NCBI GenBank assembly: GCA_013339765.2
Contig: CM023448.1
Span: 327,637,441-327,701,440 of the forward strand
Reading direction: 5' to 3'
DNA from: Haemaphysalis longicornis
Taxonomy: Eukaryota > Arthropoda > Arachnida > Ixodida > Ixodidae
DNA: 64,000 bases
A program made the translations under genes and the position numbers. This document shows, piece by piece, positions 1-11,870 of this stretch. How positions within the stretch are numbered: the stretch's first letter is position 1; each line of letters begins with the position of its first letter. The notes under the pieces are model-generated. The model was not told where the DNA came from. It did not search any database and was given only the letters and a program-made list of their open reading frames with translations.

Positions 1-66
1 ATTGGAATGGCGCAATCAGATAGACACCTGCTTCATAATGCGACAGACCCAGGTTCGAGTCAGACT
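1..66 (+). repeat. tRNA-derived SINE head (fragment)
   Basis: A box-A-like stretch (TGGCGCAATCAGATAG) and a box-B-like stretch (GGTTCGAGTC) lie about 40 bp apart, as in a tRNA-type pol III promoter. They are followed at once by a T tract and CATCATCATC repeats. No cloverleaf with a paired acceptor stem is evident, so this is read as the head of a tRNA-derived SINE, not a functional tRNA. A similar head in the opposite orientation lies near 44.6-44.7 kb. Confidence 0.4.
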
Positions 67-1047
67 ACGGGAACCGTTTTTTTTTTTTTTTTCATCATCA
101 TCCTCACCATCACCGCCACTACCACCATGTGCCCTCCCATTGCGTAAAGTTGGCTTTCTTGCAGAGAATTTTGGTTATGGCGCCGCCATCAGTGAGACCA
201 AGAAAGCTTCGCTTTAAAAAGCTATGCAATAAGTTGCGAGACAACGGCCCACTATAATGTGCGCAATGTTGGTTCCACTCTTAACCTTAGCCCTAATCTG
301 GCCCTAACAATGCTGCGGATGGTAGCATATTCGTAGTCGGGCACTTATGTACTGGTACAGGCCAACTGTCAATACTTTAGTTGTGTCCCACTAACAAAGT
401 TCTACTGCAACTCAGAAACTATTAGGAGATAATCAGATACTCTAGCTGCTATGTCCTTTATTTTCAGGCAGGGCAACTGGCACTGCTTCAACCTCTATGC
501 CGGCCGTCTTTCCATTTTCTCTACATGTGCTTTCGGCTTGAGGATTGTTTTTAATTTCACCGCCCAGACCTGATCCCTTCCACTTCACCAATTCCACACA
601 TGCAATTAGAAGGATTGAAGTAGCTGACTGACCTGTTAAGCATGGACTAGAGGGACATTTGTCACAGTCCACATGACAGACAGATGGAAAAGAAGCTAAA
701 AGTTGTGCCCCCTAATTTTTGTAGAGTAGCAAGGTCACTTAACTATTTTTGAAAATGAAAAATGAATTTTATCTCCAAAAATCACGCAACCCAGGTAAAT
801 TTTTTAAGGTGCAGCAATCATTTTTTTTTTTTCCAAATTTACTACAAGACCTTCCATTTTACACACTGTAGACTACAAAATAGTCCGGATACAGGCCACT
901 TGCAAGAGTGTCAACACAGCCCGGGCAAATGCAATCTGAAGACTGGTGAGAGGTGTGGGAGAGGTTAGGAAACAATGCAGAAAAAAAAAAAATGCTGCTA
1001 GCAGTGACTTGCAGGTGGCATCCGAGCAAGTAGGGAGAAATACATAC
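67..1047 (-). other. Intron of polyamine oxidase gene, no exon seen
   Basis: Both strands were read for the missing C-terminal segment (a GEATH-like motif) and none was found. The stretch holds A/T tracts and otherwise unremarkable sequence. Confidence 0.5.
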
Positions 1048-1186
1048 CGTAACCTCTGTCCCACAGTGCACTATGGGCTCGCATATTGGTTCAGCCAAGT
1101 CTCGGGGGAGGGCGCCTGTTGTGTCGCATGACACGGAGATGTACGAATAAGAACCTCGTGAGTAAGGATCTGAGTGCCATTTGCTC
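1048..1186 (-). CDS. Polyamine oxidase exon 4
   Basis: The acceptor is GTTAACAG and the donor GTTACG|GTATGT. The 139-base exon begins with the single base that completes the split Arg codon of exon 3 and ends in phase 0. It encodes SKWHSDPYSRGSYSYI, a hallmark stretch of polyamine oxidases just before the last FAD motif. Confidence 0.87.
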
Positions 1187-4100
1187 CTGTTAACAAGAAG
1201 TAGAATGGGCAAGGGAAAGCAAGCATTCTTGATACAGACAAAACTGTTCCCATCTTTGAGCACAACAAAATAATGCTGCAGAACTCCTGCAAGACAAGTC
1301 TTATCTTTTATCATGCACTCCCTTTACCTGCTCAGCTTATTCTTTCCCACACACACAAAAAAAACCTGCACTTCAAACAACTTTCCCTTTCTAACTACCA
1401 CTTTTTTTCACATGAAATGTTGCAAAGCAAGCAATTGCAGCTAAATGTTTATTCACACAAAATTGGTAACGTTATTTAACATATGCCAAATCTTACCGAG
1501 AAAACACGACAGCATTTCTTGGTCAAAGACCAATTACTATAGAACACCGGACATGAAAGAAAAATACGAGGCTCAGACTGCCTTTTACTCGCAGCAGTGG
1601 CACACCAAAAATTAGCGACACCTCATCTCCCTCATCACAAGCACATGGAACAGAATAAGGAATGGGGCCCCACCCAAGAGAAGCAGTGGCATCTTGTCCT
1701 GCACCTCACTCACATTACAAAAAAAGAGAGGTCATGATCCCGTTCCCCATTCAGGATGGAGACTAACTGCATGCTCTAACAGCAATGCTTTCAGCCTTGA
1801 AAGTGGCTGCCCTCAGACAGAGTTAGACGAGGACACAACATCTGGTTCCTTTGTCTGAGCCACATACAATGAATGCAGGAAAGATCCGGAAGAGCCAGTG
1901 GGTGGCAAGCAACTAACAGGTCCCCCTTCCCCTAGGGCTCACATGTGTTTGCACGAGCTTGGATGAACAGTGCATTAACAAGAGGTCAGACATCTGCACT
2001 CTCCAAGCTTCCCCGCAAATCCCCATGAGCCCCAAAGCGACGCGACCATGCAAGTGGACCAGGAGCAATGTTGTGAAGGGTAGGCCAGCAGCACGCCATT
2101 CAGAAGGTCTGCATGGGACAGATATGGCCCACAGGCTCTGGTTAGGAGACCCTTAACTTAGAGCAACTAGTCTGGCTTCGCATGGCCCACGGAAAGCCTA
2201 GAGGTGGTGCCTGAACTTTAACAATGCAGAGAATGTCCAAGTCCTGTCGGGTCTCGCAAGACTTAATATATTGACACGACATTGGCTGTGCACAAGGCCA
2301 TGTGCAGAAGTAGCAATGTCTGCTTTGCAGATTCCCACCCTGAGTGCTTGTATGTGATGGTGGTGAACTGGGAGTGCATACCTGGAATGTCAAGCCAGTC
2401 ATGTGTTTTTTAACTTTGAGTGCACTTCAAAGAGTTTTGTTAGATGGCAGACATGTGGCAGCAGCAATATACATTATACCATATACCGCATGGTTCATAG
2501 TAGCTTCCTTCTGCAGATACTTAATGAGAGGTCTCTGTGTATGCAAAATTAAAGTTTACAAGCAAGTATTGAATGGACAGCCCATATGTAAAAGAGGACT
2601 TATTGTTGGGAGTATTTTTACAGTGAAGTTCCGACGTCGCGGTTGGCTCCTGTTCTGTTGGTGTCAATGCTATTCAGGAAAATTGATCTATATGGTAACA
2701 TCACACCGTCTGTAGAAAAATTATTTAAATACTGCACGCCACATACCGCTCCAGCCCAGACGGCAGGGGCAGATTCCTGTTTCCAAGAACCTCGATAAGC
2801 ACATTGTGGCAACCAACACGCACATCATCATCACTCAGTGTTTCCATGTACTTGGCTCCTTCTCCAGTTATCCACGCACACAGCAGGTTTGGTTGATTGC
2901 GCACAGCATTGAATCTTCCGATGTATCTGAACCATGAATTGTTGAGCTGGCCGTGTGTAACCCACGCAGACATGTCCTGTGAAAGGAATTATATTGGTGG
3001 CATACTTTGCACCAACAAAAACACTTACTTTGATCATGCTACGAAACTTCAAGGATGCAAAATAGTTGTTGCACACAACTGCAACACATAGACACACAAA
3101 CACATCCACAAAAAGAAATTAGTTGGCTTTAGCTTGCCCTGAATATAACTGTTCTTGCCTATATAAGACACACGCCTGAGAAATCACCCACTTCTGGAAA
3201 CCCCGCGACCACTACGCACCACACAGTGCCTCCAGAACTGTAAAGCTAACCTAAGTTGCCATGCAGCTTTGCTTTTCAGTCACTCAAAGCTGGGTGCGAA
3301 ACATATATTCGTACAGGCCCACAAAATCAACTGACTTCTCACCATTGGAAATGTGAAAAGCAGCACTTCTATCTTGGCCACAAATCTGCTAGGAATTGAA
3401 TTTAGGGGACACGGAAATGAGTTTGTGGAAAGCCTATTTGTGGCTACATTGTGCTGTTTAGCCAAGCTAATCTAAAGCACGGCCGCTAAAAGGAAGTTAA
3501 GAGCCTTAGTCACTGCGTAATCGGTGGCAGAGGCGCAAACATCATGTGCAGCTGCCACAGAAACTACTGCAGTGGAGTCATACAGAATTTTTGTGCTATC
3601 TCAGTCTCTGAAATATTGATTTTCATGAGTTCTTGGCTAACATTGAATTTATTTGCTTACAGCCATGTTGTACAGGTAATGCCAACAATCTGCTAAATAT
3701 AGCCCCACACACTTGCAGAGATAATGGTGCGAGAAAATTGGTACTTCGAGATGAACTTTCCTCGTTAAAAATTCACAAAAATTGGCTGAAAAACACTGGA
3801 AATTACCAACACATTCCAGACTTCGGTGTGAATGAGAAGCTCAGATACCCTTTACATGCAACTAAAACTTCTAAAAAATAAAATAGGCAAATGCAAATGG
3901 GCATGCATTCAGAGTAAGCCAGACTATAGCGGGAACTGAGAAAAAAAAAAAAGAAACGTTTCGGCTGTGCCAACCTTGGAATATCATGCGAAAGCAGCAC
4001 ACACCCCTCCTTTTTTGCCGCCTGCTGTCAAGCCATATCAATTGGATGACTGGATTCAGCGAGCCACTTACACTAAAGTGCATGCACAGAGACTGAGCCA

Positions 4101-7100
4101 TCAGGCCCAAGTGAAGCAGCCGTTAAACCCTTGCCTAGTCACGTGGTGCTGCAATGGACGAGGCTTGGAGCGAGCGCAGCTGTGACAGCTCTCCACAGCA
4201 GACCACATGACATGATGTCACACGTGTCAAGGTCATTACGACATGATGAACAACCTTGCAAGACACGGCGTAGAAGAGCTTTAGCTCTAAAAATACTGCT
4301 TTAAACGAATGCACGATGAAATGACGACAATACAGTAGTACATATATTGCATAATTTTTTTTTGTGTGTGTTTTCGAATCTGTCTCAGTACTCAATGCTA
4401 CACTTGAAAACAACACTTGCCTGCTTTGCTGGCAAAAAATTTCACCATGAACCACTGATCATTACTGCCTTGAGTTGGTCGTAGGGCCGGCATACACGTT
4501 AAACAGACCAAGTCATAACAGCAGATCTATCCAGCGCTAAGCCCCCGAAATGTGATAGCTTATGCTATCTTCCCATTGAACACCACTGTTAGTGGGGCAT
4601 CGAAGCTAAGTGCAGATCGATTTTACATTTCTGACAGCCCGTACATCAAACAAGCACTCATGTAAAATGTGGTGTTGGACAAACATGACTATCAAATACA
4701 ATCCTTACAAGATCCGAGCCCAAATGAGCCAACACCTCAGGCCAATACTTTTTTTTTCTCATAGTCACAGAAGAAACATACAGCCAAGACGTTTTGCAGT
4801 CACGATTCAGAATTTCTCATAGCAAGCATGAAAGGCATTTGCAGCAAGTTACAACATTTTGTATGGGCACAATCTGCTGCAACAGCTAATTAAATCATAG
4901 AGTTTCATACTAATATATACTAGAGGGAAATCTGTCGCTGCAGTCGCGGGCTGCCGTGGGTGGCGCCATTGCCGCTAGCGACGCTCCTCACCTACTTGAC
5001 TTAGCTAGGCATATGGCTGCTTTTTTGTCTCGAAGCCGAAATCAACAAAAAAGGGTAACTTTTTTCTTTCGTTCATTGAGCATGAAGCTTCTAAATAATC
5101 AATGACAAGGAAATCTTTTAGGAGGTTCAATTTTATAATAACAAAACAAATTTGATAAACCTTGTGCAGTAATATTGTTGCTTTTTTGCAGCCAGAGGCA
5201 ACTTTTCAGCCTGTTCATGAGCCATGCCAAAGACAAGTGAAACGTGCCAGCCCGGCACATGATGGAACGCTCGCTGAAGCGCGGCTCCCCCAGACAGTGG
5301 CGCCAGATTTCCCTCTAGTATATATTAGTGTAAAGCTCGTGAATTAAATAGGCCAACTATCTATGACAACTTTAAAGCCCAGTTTTAAACAAAAAAAATT
5401 GAGACCATTTTTAGAAATCTTACTAGCTTTGTTATAACTGGCCTCGACAGTGATAAAATGGCCTCTTAAGTTACACCTAACATCAACACAATAACTCACA
5501 CCATCCAAGAATCCTACACAGACTATGGTATGTGGCCCTGCACAGTGGCCCTGCGCAATGGCCCTGTGCAGTGGCCCTACCGGAAAGAAATACTATTAAA
5601 TGAAAGAAAAGGCATGCTCACATCTGCCACCACCTTGTTCCCACAGTGGTTGAAACCGTCAAGCCACAGGACTTGAAAGACATCACTAGGTTTCCAGAAA
5701 GGCACGTCGTACTTGAGAAACACCTTGTTCACTGTGCCAAAGCCCAGTGAACGGATGGCCAACAGCTTCTTCTCCGGAAGCGAGGGCTCAAACATGCGCG
5801 AGGCATTTGCCTTGAGACATCCGAGTGGCAGGGTGACGATCACGTGGTCGGCTTTATATGCACTGCCGTCTTCGCAGGCCACAGTGATCACAGGCTTGTT
5901 GCTGCCAAGAGGAACTGGTGCAAAGGACGTCTTCAGGTGGCTCTGCGAACTTTTCACAGCGGGATAAATGTTGGAGAGACCTGCCAACGACGTCGTCACA
6001 CTGGTCACACACTTGTTATACTGCAGCCACTCAGAAGGAACGCCTTGCAAGATAAGATCCACGAACTTTCCATACCCATACTTCAGCTCAGTTACGATAT
6101 TTCCGTCACACTCGCGGTACTGTCCAAAAAACAGCGCAGAGACATCTGTCAGGCAGCTGCACCCTTGAATTTCTTGCTGAAACCGCATGGCCCAGTCATA
6201 GCAGGCTTCAATTAGTTTCACCTTGTCCTCGCTGAAACCGTTCTTGTCTATGTAGTCGAGGATGCTGTGGCGTAGAAAGTGGCCAACCGACTTCTGGAAA
6301 GCGCTTGGCACGTTGCAGTCTCGGCCTCCACTCGCTGTCATTTTCATGCACTTGTCGACTGCCTCTAGAATAAGGGAGCTAACTTCCGTGGCCACGCCAC
6401 TTTGCTCCTCATTCAGCTGAGGCCAGTTGTAGAACTGTTCCAGGTAGTGCGGGCCATTGTGATCGACCAACCCGTTCTCGTTGGCAATTTGAAAAACTGC
6501 ATTCCCATCTTGTCCGTGAATCCACTGGGCCCCGCACTCGATGTAACTATCACCTTCGCAAAAAAAAAAAAAAAAAACAGAGACGTGCGAATTCAGCACG
6601 CATTCAGAATAAGGAAGGTATCAGTGGAACAACCGAGTAAAACAAACAAGAGTCTCTCCAAATTACCGTATACGTCTAGTACAAGCAAAAGTCAAGTTCA
6701 AAACTAAGTTTTCAGTAGCTCCTGCAACTCCGTAGAATAAGATTTTTTATATTAATTTTTTCAAGGAATATGCATAAAAATAAATGTAGCGTAGTTCAGA
6801 AAAAGAGCACTGAACAAGTTATGAAAGGATAGCTTACCATTGTCACTTAACACTCACTACTTTCTGGGATTAACACTAATAAACATGCTTCGCCAACTGC
6901 AAGACAACGAACTACGCACCCCTAGAGGGGCGTGTCCAAAAGGACACCAAAGTTGAGCAGTAAATAAGGAGGGAACTATTTTACGTAAGACAGTGGTCCC
7001 AGCAGGGGCCCGGGCACACCAGGTATTTGAAGGGGCGTTCCAGTTCCTTTCTAGGTCTGCCAGTAATTACCAGGAGCTATAGATAAGGTTCTAATCAAAA

Positions 7101-7353
7101 GGATCACAAGGATGGGCTCACCGAAGGCTTTCGAATACGTTCGACCACCTGGCCTGTCCCTGGCTTCCAAGATCGTGACATTTCTAAAGCCGTGTTCATA
7201 AAGGCGATTCGCCGCTGTCAGTCCAGCAACACCGCCGCCAAGGATTAAAACTCTGGCAGTAATTTCATTACGACCGCCTTCAACGAACAGGTCCTCCGCA
7301 GAAGCCATTCCCGCCTTCGTTGGCTGTTCCCGTGCGGACTGGCTTGCCTGCAT
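1048..7353 (-). CDS. Flavin polyamine oxidase (spermine oxidase / N1-acetylpolyamine oxidase-like), 3' end outside window
   Basis: Four exons (7353-7122, 6553-5622, 2976-2747, 1186-1048) join in frame across phase 1, 0 and 2 introns and give 511 codons. The family oxidises spermine, spermidine or their acetyl forms with FAD, releasing H2O2 and an aminoaldehyde. Exon 1 holds the dinucleotide fold (ILGGGVAGL, then ILEARDRPGGR). Exon 2 has the flavin-contact segment GAQWIHG and the substrate-domain stretch DHVIVTLPLG. Exons 3 and 4 carry CAWITGEGA and PYSRGSYSYI. The final FAD-binding segment (expected FxGEATH plus about 30-50 residues) is not in the window, so the gene continues to the left. 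The first ATG (7353) is used; a second in-frame ATG at 7308 is possible. Neither an obvious signal peptide nor a peroxisomal tail can be judged. Whether the substrate is spermine or acetylspermidine cannot be told from sequence alone. Confidence 0.9.
2747..2976 (-). CDS. Polyamine oxidase exon 3
   Basis: The acceptor is TTTCACAG and the donor GAGCG|GTATGT. The 230-base exon starts in phase 0 and leaves two bases of an Arg codon. It encodes WFRYIGRFNAV and CAWITGEGAKYME, the region that packs against the flavin in this family. Confidence 0.88.
4899..5342. mobile_element. MITE with about 30 bp terminal inverted repeats
   Basis: The left end reads ACTAATATATACTAGAGGGA at 4909 and its inverted copy ends at about 5327 (CTCTAGTATATATTAG). 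The match continues inward through AAATCTG and outward, imperfectly, to a GAGTTT/AAAGCTC pair. The element is about 440 bp with no coding capacity, and is inserted in intron 2 of the polyamine oxidase gene. Confidence 0.75.
5531..5580. repeat. Short tandem repeat, unit about 13 bp
   Basis: Four imperfect copies of a GTGGCCCTGCGCA-type unit lie just beyond the exon 2 donor inside intron 2. Confidence 0.7.
5622..6553 (-). CDS. Polyamine oxidase exon 2
   Basis: This 932-base exon is preceded by an unbroken T tract and the acceptor GCGAAG, and ends GGCAGAT|GTGAGC in phase 0. It codes for the GAQWIHG flavin motif, most of the substrate-binding domain and the second FAD-binding strand around VIVTLPLG. 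No stop or frameshift is present. Confidence 0.92.
7122..7353 (-). CDS. Polyamine oxidase exon 1
   Basis: This is the start exon. It ends TTCG|GTGAGC, leaving one base of a Gly codon that exon 2 completes. It encodes a short polar leader and the complete GxGxxG nucleotide-binding motif with the following acidic LEARDRPGGR strand. Confidence 0.88.
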
Positions 7354-7534
7354 ACCGGCTTAGCCATGCGCCAAACTTATTTTCATTTCTGCAGTTTATG
7401 CAAGATAAAATTACTTTAGATAAACACCGCTATGCCGTGAGAATTTTTTTTTAAATTAATGCGTTAACTTTTTTTATTTGTTTTCACAGTTAATTTTTTT
7501 TAATTCTTATAGGCGATCCCACTACCAAGGTTAC
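7354..7534 (-). promoter_or_regulatory. Upstream region of polyamine oxidase gene
   Basis: Only about 180 bp separate the start codon from the edge of the foldback element. The stretch is T-rich with several poly-T runs. No TATA box or initiator could be named with confidence. Any proximal promoter must lie here or inside the element, unless an untranslated exon lies further upstream. Confidence 0.3.
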
Positions 7535-8668
7535 TGGCGGTGAGATGTTTGAGTGGCGCCCCCTGGCTCTGACGTCGGCTTACGGACTTGCGCCGCTGTC
7601 GTCTGCTACACTCCTCTTGAGAAGCAGCAGTGCCTGTGCAAGAAATCGCCCGCTGTGATGCTTTAGTGAATTAAAAAGCGTATTTCTAGTAATTCGGTTA
7701 TTTTTGCCAGCTTCGGACAGATCTGATTAATCGCCAACTGTATCCCCCACAAGTTTGCAACACGCGAGGAAAGAGAGAACAACTTTCTGGTCAAAAGATC
7801 GTGTGTAACTCGTCCTTCCTAGCTTATCCGTGAGGTTCGGCGCTCAGAGCTCCTCGATAAGTATTCAAAATGCGTAGGTTTCCATGCAGTCTTTTTGAGA
7901 TACTCTTATGAAGACTGAACAGTGTAATGCTATGTAGCAAGCAGCGGGCCCCTACACGCACATTGCTCAGCAGGAAATAAAGCGGCTGTCTTTTATTCCT
8001 TTCACTGACTTGTATCAGGTGAATGTTTTTTGTTTTTGTTTTTTCTGCGCCCACCGCATTAATTTTTCTGCACCGTCACAAACGTCTTATTAGTAGGTTT
8101 GGGGATGTTTTGGAGGCTCGCAAAGATTATGTGGATATTTTGTTCAGGTGGCACATTCCCTTCTTCACAAATTGGCTTTCGTTATGGCTGCGTGCAAGAA
8201 GGGGCATAGCCGCAGCGTAAGTTGTTTATTCGCATGCAAATAGAATGAGAATTTTTGTGCTACGCCACCGCGATTGCGCCCCAGACAACGTACGTTGTCC
8301 AGAGTACACGAAGGCGGCTTTTGTGCTAATTTCTGCAGTAACCATGCGATCTTTAACGATCTGACTCTCAGCCCAAACAATTATGACATGATTACGGTGT
8401 TGAAGGTGTGATATACTCGCCAACGAACAATAGTATTCGTGCATATATTACATGAATCGAAACCGAGGAATATTTCCAAGCAGCTCTTTATTGTTTTCCA
8501 CCCCTTCCAAGCGTAAAGAACAAATCCGGGTCTACTCGGGATGGCGGTGTATGAATCGAAGAAAATTACTCTTACTTTCTTGTCCTGGACTGAGGACCCG
8601 GCCCACTAATCAGCTCGATTTTTGTGTTAAATGAAGTTTTTCCTCCTCTACTCAGTGCAGTTTTCCTG

Positions 8669-8812
8669 CGAGTGCCCCGCAGACCCCTACCCCCCCTTCC
8701 CCACCACCACCCACTGGGAGCAGGCCTTGGGGAGCTCTTACCTCGTTGATCAACGGAACCTGTCGCAACGGGCACTACAGGTCGCTTCGGCCATTAGGGC
8801 TAAGGTCAACCT

Positions 8813-8843
<31 letters not shown>

Positions 8844-9345
8844 CCTGAATCCAGTGTCTCACCAATAAAGGGTTTTAAATGCAGAGCATTTCAGTAACTC
8901 ACGATGTCACCCGCGTTGGCGTCCGTAGTCCGCACCGCACCCCTCCCTACTATATAAAAAAAAGAAATACTATCCGGCGCCAGGTTTCGATCCCTCGACC
9001 CTGCGGGCGGAGCGCAATGTACACTGTGCTCTAACCACTGCGCCACAAAGCCAACACAGAATTAGAGGCTACGGACGCGCCTTATATCCTTGACTCATTC
9101 AAATTACTGCTGACGAGCGCTCTCTCGTCAGCAGTTGCCACAAGTGCAAACAGCATTAACGTAAACGCAAACTACTTAACGTCGTGCGCCCCGGAAATGC
9201 TCTGCATTTGATCCGTGCCCCTCGCGAGGGGGATGTTCAATGCGTCTTCCTACTGGCCAGTACACTCGTCGCCATCTGTCGGATGTTGTGCGAACCCTTA
9301 GCGGCTGATGGCGCGCGATTTGAAACGACATTTTTCTCTCTCTCC
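8669..9345. mobile_element. Secondary insertion inside the left foldback arm
   Basis: The two arms align up to CAGTGCAGTTTTCCT (ending about 8668) and resume at CCTATAACGCAT (about 9346). The intervening 0.68 kb is absent from the right arm and from the solo arm at 20.5-22.4 kb. It contains a C28 homopolymer (8814-8841), a tRNA-like SINE head and inverted motifs AAATGCAGAGCATTTC (8877) and GAAATGCTCTGCATTT (9194). Confidence 0.65.
8968..9056 (-). repeat. tRNA-derived SINE-like sequence
   Basis: On the minus strand, TTTGTGGCGCAGTGGTTAGA looks like box A and GGATCGAAACC like box B, followed by short A-rich sequence. The body is longer than a normal tRNA and the stems are imperfect, so it is read as a tRNA-derived repeat. 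Confidence 0.45.
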
Positions 9346-11870
9346 TATAACGCATATCTGTATATTGGGAAAATATGGCTGTGGAAAATGTACGGAATTT
9401 CCCTCCAGGTCCGAACAAACATAGTGTTACTGTATCTTTACCGTAGACGTTACTCGTTTGCTCAATAAGCATCAATACTCGTTAGAAGCCTGGTATAAAA
9501 CCAGCACGCGCCTATACACACACGAACTCTACCTACAGTTCTTGCAGCCCATAGTGCATGCCGGCATACTTACATGCCATGACAACGTAAAGTGATGTGA
9601 TACAATACCTTCGATCGTTCGGCAAAGGTGAAAAAGTGTTTTACCTTACATATGATTACCGGCAACCGTTATGCCTTCTGCCAAAGCCGACAGCCCCGAA
9701 GGCCTGGTATTTGGTTTGGTCTTGCATTTTCGCTGTTGCCGGTTATTAGCAGCTGGCTGCTCCCTTTGTTCTAAAGATTGCTGAACACAGAAGCTGACGC
9801 TTACACCGACTCTTCGCACAGGGCCGGCTTCGGAAAAACTGGGCGACGCCGGGAATGTTTCTTCCGGAGTGGTATCAAAAACTATGCTTTAAATAACGCC
9901 TTGAGCTAGTGTATGAGATTTTACGTGTTTCATCATCATAAAAAGTTGCGCACACGCAAAAGCTGGTGCGGACAAGCATCAGACGTCAACCGAGCGAAAA
10001 GAAACAGCGGGGAGAGCGAGCCCCAGTGAAGCTAAGCCGACGTAGCTGACGTCACGGAGGCGCGCTTCGGGCGGCGCTGCGAAGTGCACCTCCGTGACGT
10101 AGGGATTCTCGCATTTGTCGTCTGCTTCAGTCGAGCTCGCTCTCCCTGCTCTTTATGTGCGCTCGATTGACGTCTGATGCTTGTCCGCACCAGATTTTGC
10201 GTGTGAGTAACTTTTTTATCATAATATAAGACTTAAAATCTCGTGCACTAGCATAAGGTGTGATTTAAAGTATAGTTTTTTGATACCGCTCCGGAAGAAC
10301 ATTGCCGACGTCGTCCCATTCCTGCGATGCGGCTCCTATGCGTAGCGCGAAGAGTCGGAGCTAGGCGCCAGCTTCTGTATTCAGCAATCTTTCGAACAAA
10401 GGGATTCTGAAACAGGCAGAGTCTAATAACACACAACAGTGAAAATGCAACACCAAAACAAGTTCCAGGCCTTCGGGGCTCTCGGCTTTGGCAAAAGACA
10501 TTACCATTCGCGGTAATCGTATGTATTAGGTAAAACAGTGCTTGCAACCTTACCGAACACTCGAAAGTATTCCATCACATCACTTTACGTTGTCATGGCA
10601 TAAAAGTATTGCCAAAATTGTAGGTTGAGCAAAACGAGTCACGTCTACGGTAAAGATACAGTAACACTATGTTTTTTCGCATATGGAGGGATATTTCGGT
10701 ACATTTACGACAGCCATATCTTCCCAATATTCAGATATGCGTTATAGGAAAACTGCACTGAAAAGGAGCAGGAGGCGGGGAGGAGGCAGAAACTTGACTT
10801 AACAGTAAAATCGATCTGATTAGTGGGCCGGGTCCTCAATCCAGGACAAGAGAGTAAAAGTAATTTTTTTTTCAATTCCAATTTCAGCTGCTTAGAAATA
10901 TTCATCGGTTTCGTTTCTTGTAATATATGCACGTATACTATTTATTGCGTTTGTTAACGAGTATACCGTGCCTTAAACACCATAATCATTTCATAAATGT
11001 TCGGGTTGATAATCAGTTCGTTATGATAAGGATGGTTACGATAGAAATTCGGGACACAAAATCCACCTTCAAGCACTCTGGACAACGTTGTCTGGGGCGC
11101 GATCGTGGTGGCGTAGCACAAACCTTCTAATTGCATTTGCATGTGAATAAACAACGCACACTGCGGATATGTACTTTCTTGCGCGCAGCCATAACGAAAG
11201 CCAATTTCTGAAGAAGGGAATGTAGCCAGAAGAAAATATCCACACGATCTTTGTGAGCCTCCCAAACATCCCCAGGCCTACTAATAAGACATTTGTGGCG
11301 GCGCAGAAAAATGAATGCGTTGGGCACAGAAAAAAAACAAAACAAAAGAAAACACTCATCTGATACAAGTCAACGACAACGAAATAAATAGAAGACAGCC
11401 GCTTTATTTACCAGAGTGCGATGCGCGTGTAAGGACCCGCTGCTTGGTACGTAGCATTAGAATGTTTAGTCTCCATAAGCGCATCTAAAAAAATACTGTA
11501 GGGAAGCCTACGCATTTTGAATACTTATCGAGAAACTCTGAGCGCTGAACCTCGTGAATAAGCTAGAAAGGACGAGTTACACACGATCTTCTGACCGATT
11601 CTCTACAAAGTAAATTGTTCTCTCTCTCCTCTTGTGTTGCAAACTTGGGGGGGGGGGGGTGTATACAGCTTGAAATTATCCGTATGTGTCGGAAGCTGGC
11701 AAAAAACTGAACGACTAGAAATGCGCTTTTCAATGCGCTAAACATCAAAGCGAGCGATTTCTAGCACAGACACTGCTGCCCCTCACGAACGGAGTGTAGC
11801 AGACGACCGCGGCGCAAGTCCCTAAGCCGACGTCAGAGCCAGGGGGCGCCACTCAAACACTTCACCGCCA

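Larger units (their letters stand above)
2977..5621 (-). other. Polyamine oxidase intron 2
   Basis: This is a 2.6 kb intron bounded by GTGAGC (exon 2 side) and TTTCACAG (exon 3 side). It contains the MITE at 4899-5342 and a small tandem repeat at 5531-5580. No other coding signal was seen. Confidence 0.75.
7535..11870. mobile_element. Foldback element: two long inverted arms with centre near 10.07 kb
   Basis: The sequence from 7535 rightward reappears reverse-complemented from 11870 leftward. Outer ends are TGGCGGTGAG and CACCGCCA, followed by the shared GAGTGGCGCCCCCTGG. Many internal landmarks pair: GGACCCGGCCCACTAATC at about 8594 and its complement at about 10820, CCTATAACGCATATCTG at 9346 and its complement at about 10730, and GTGCGGACAAGCATCAGACG at 9967 with its complement at about 10175. 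The arms are about 1.8 kb each and meet in a G/C-rich palindromic centre. The left arm carries an extra block at about 8669-9345. No transposase-like open frame was seen, so it looks non-autonomous. Confidence 0.85.

Noticed and set aside
442..672. Minus-strand frame as the last polyamine oxidase exon
   Set aside because: It contains no GEATH-like motif and no good acceptor.
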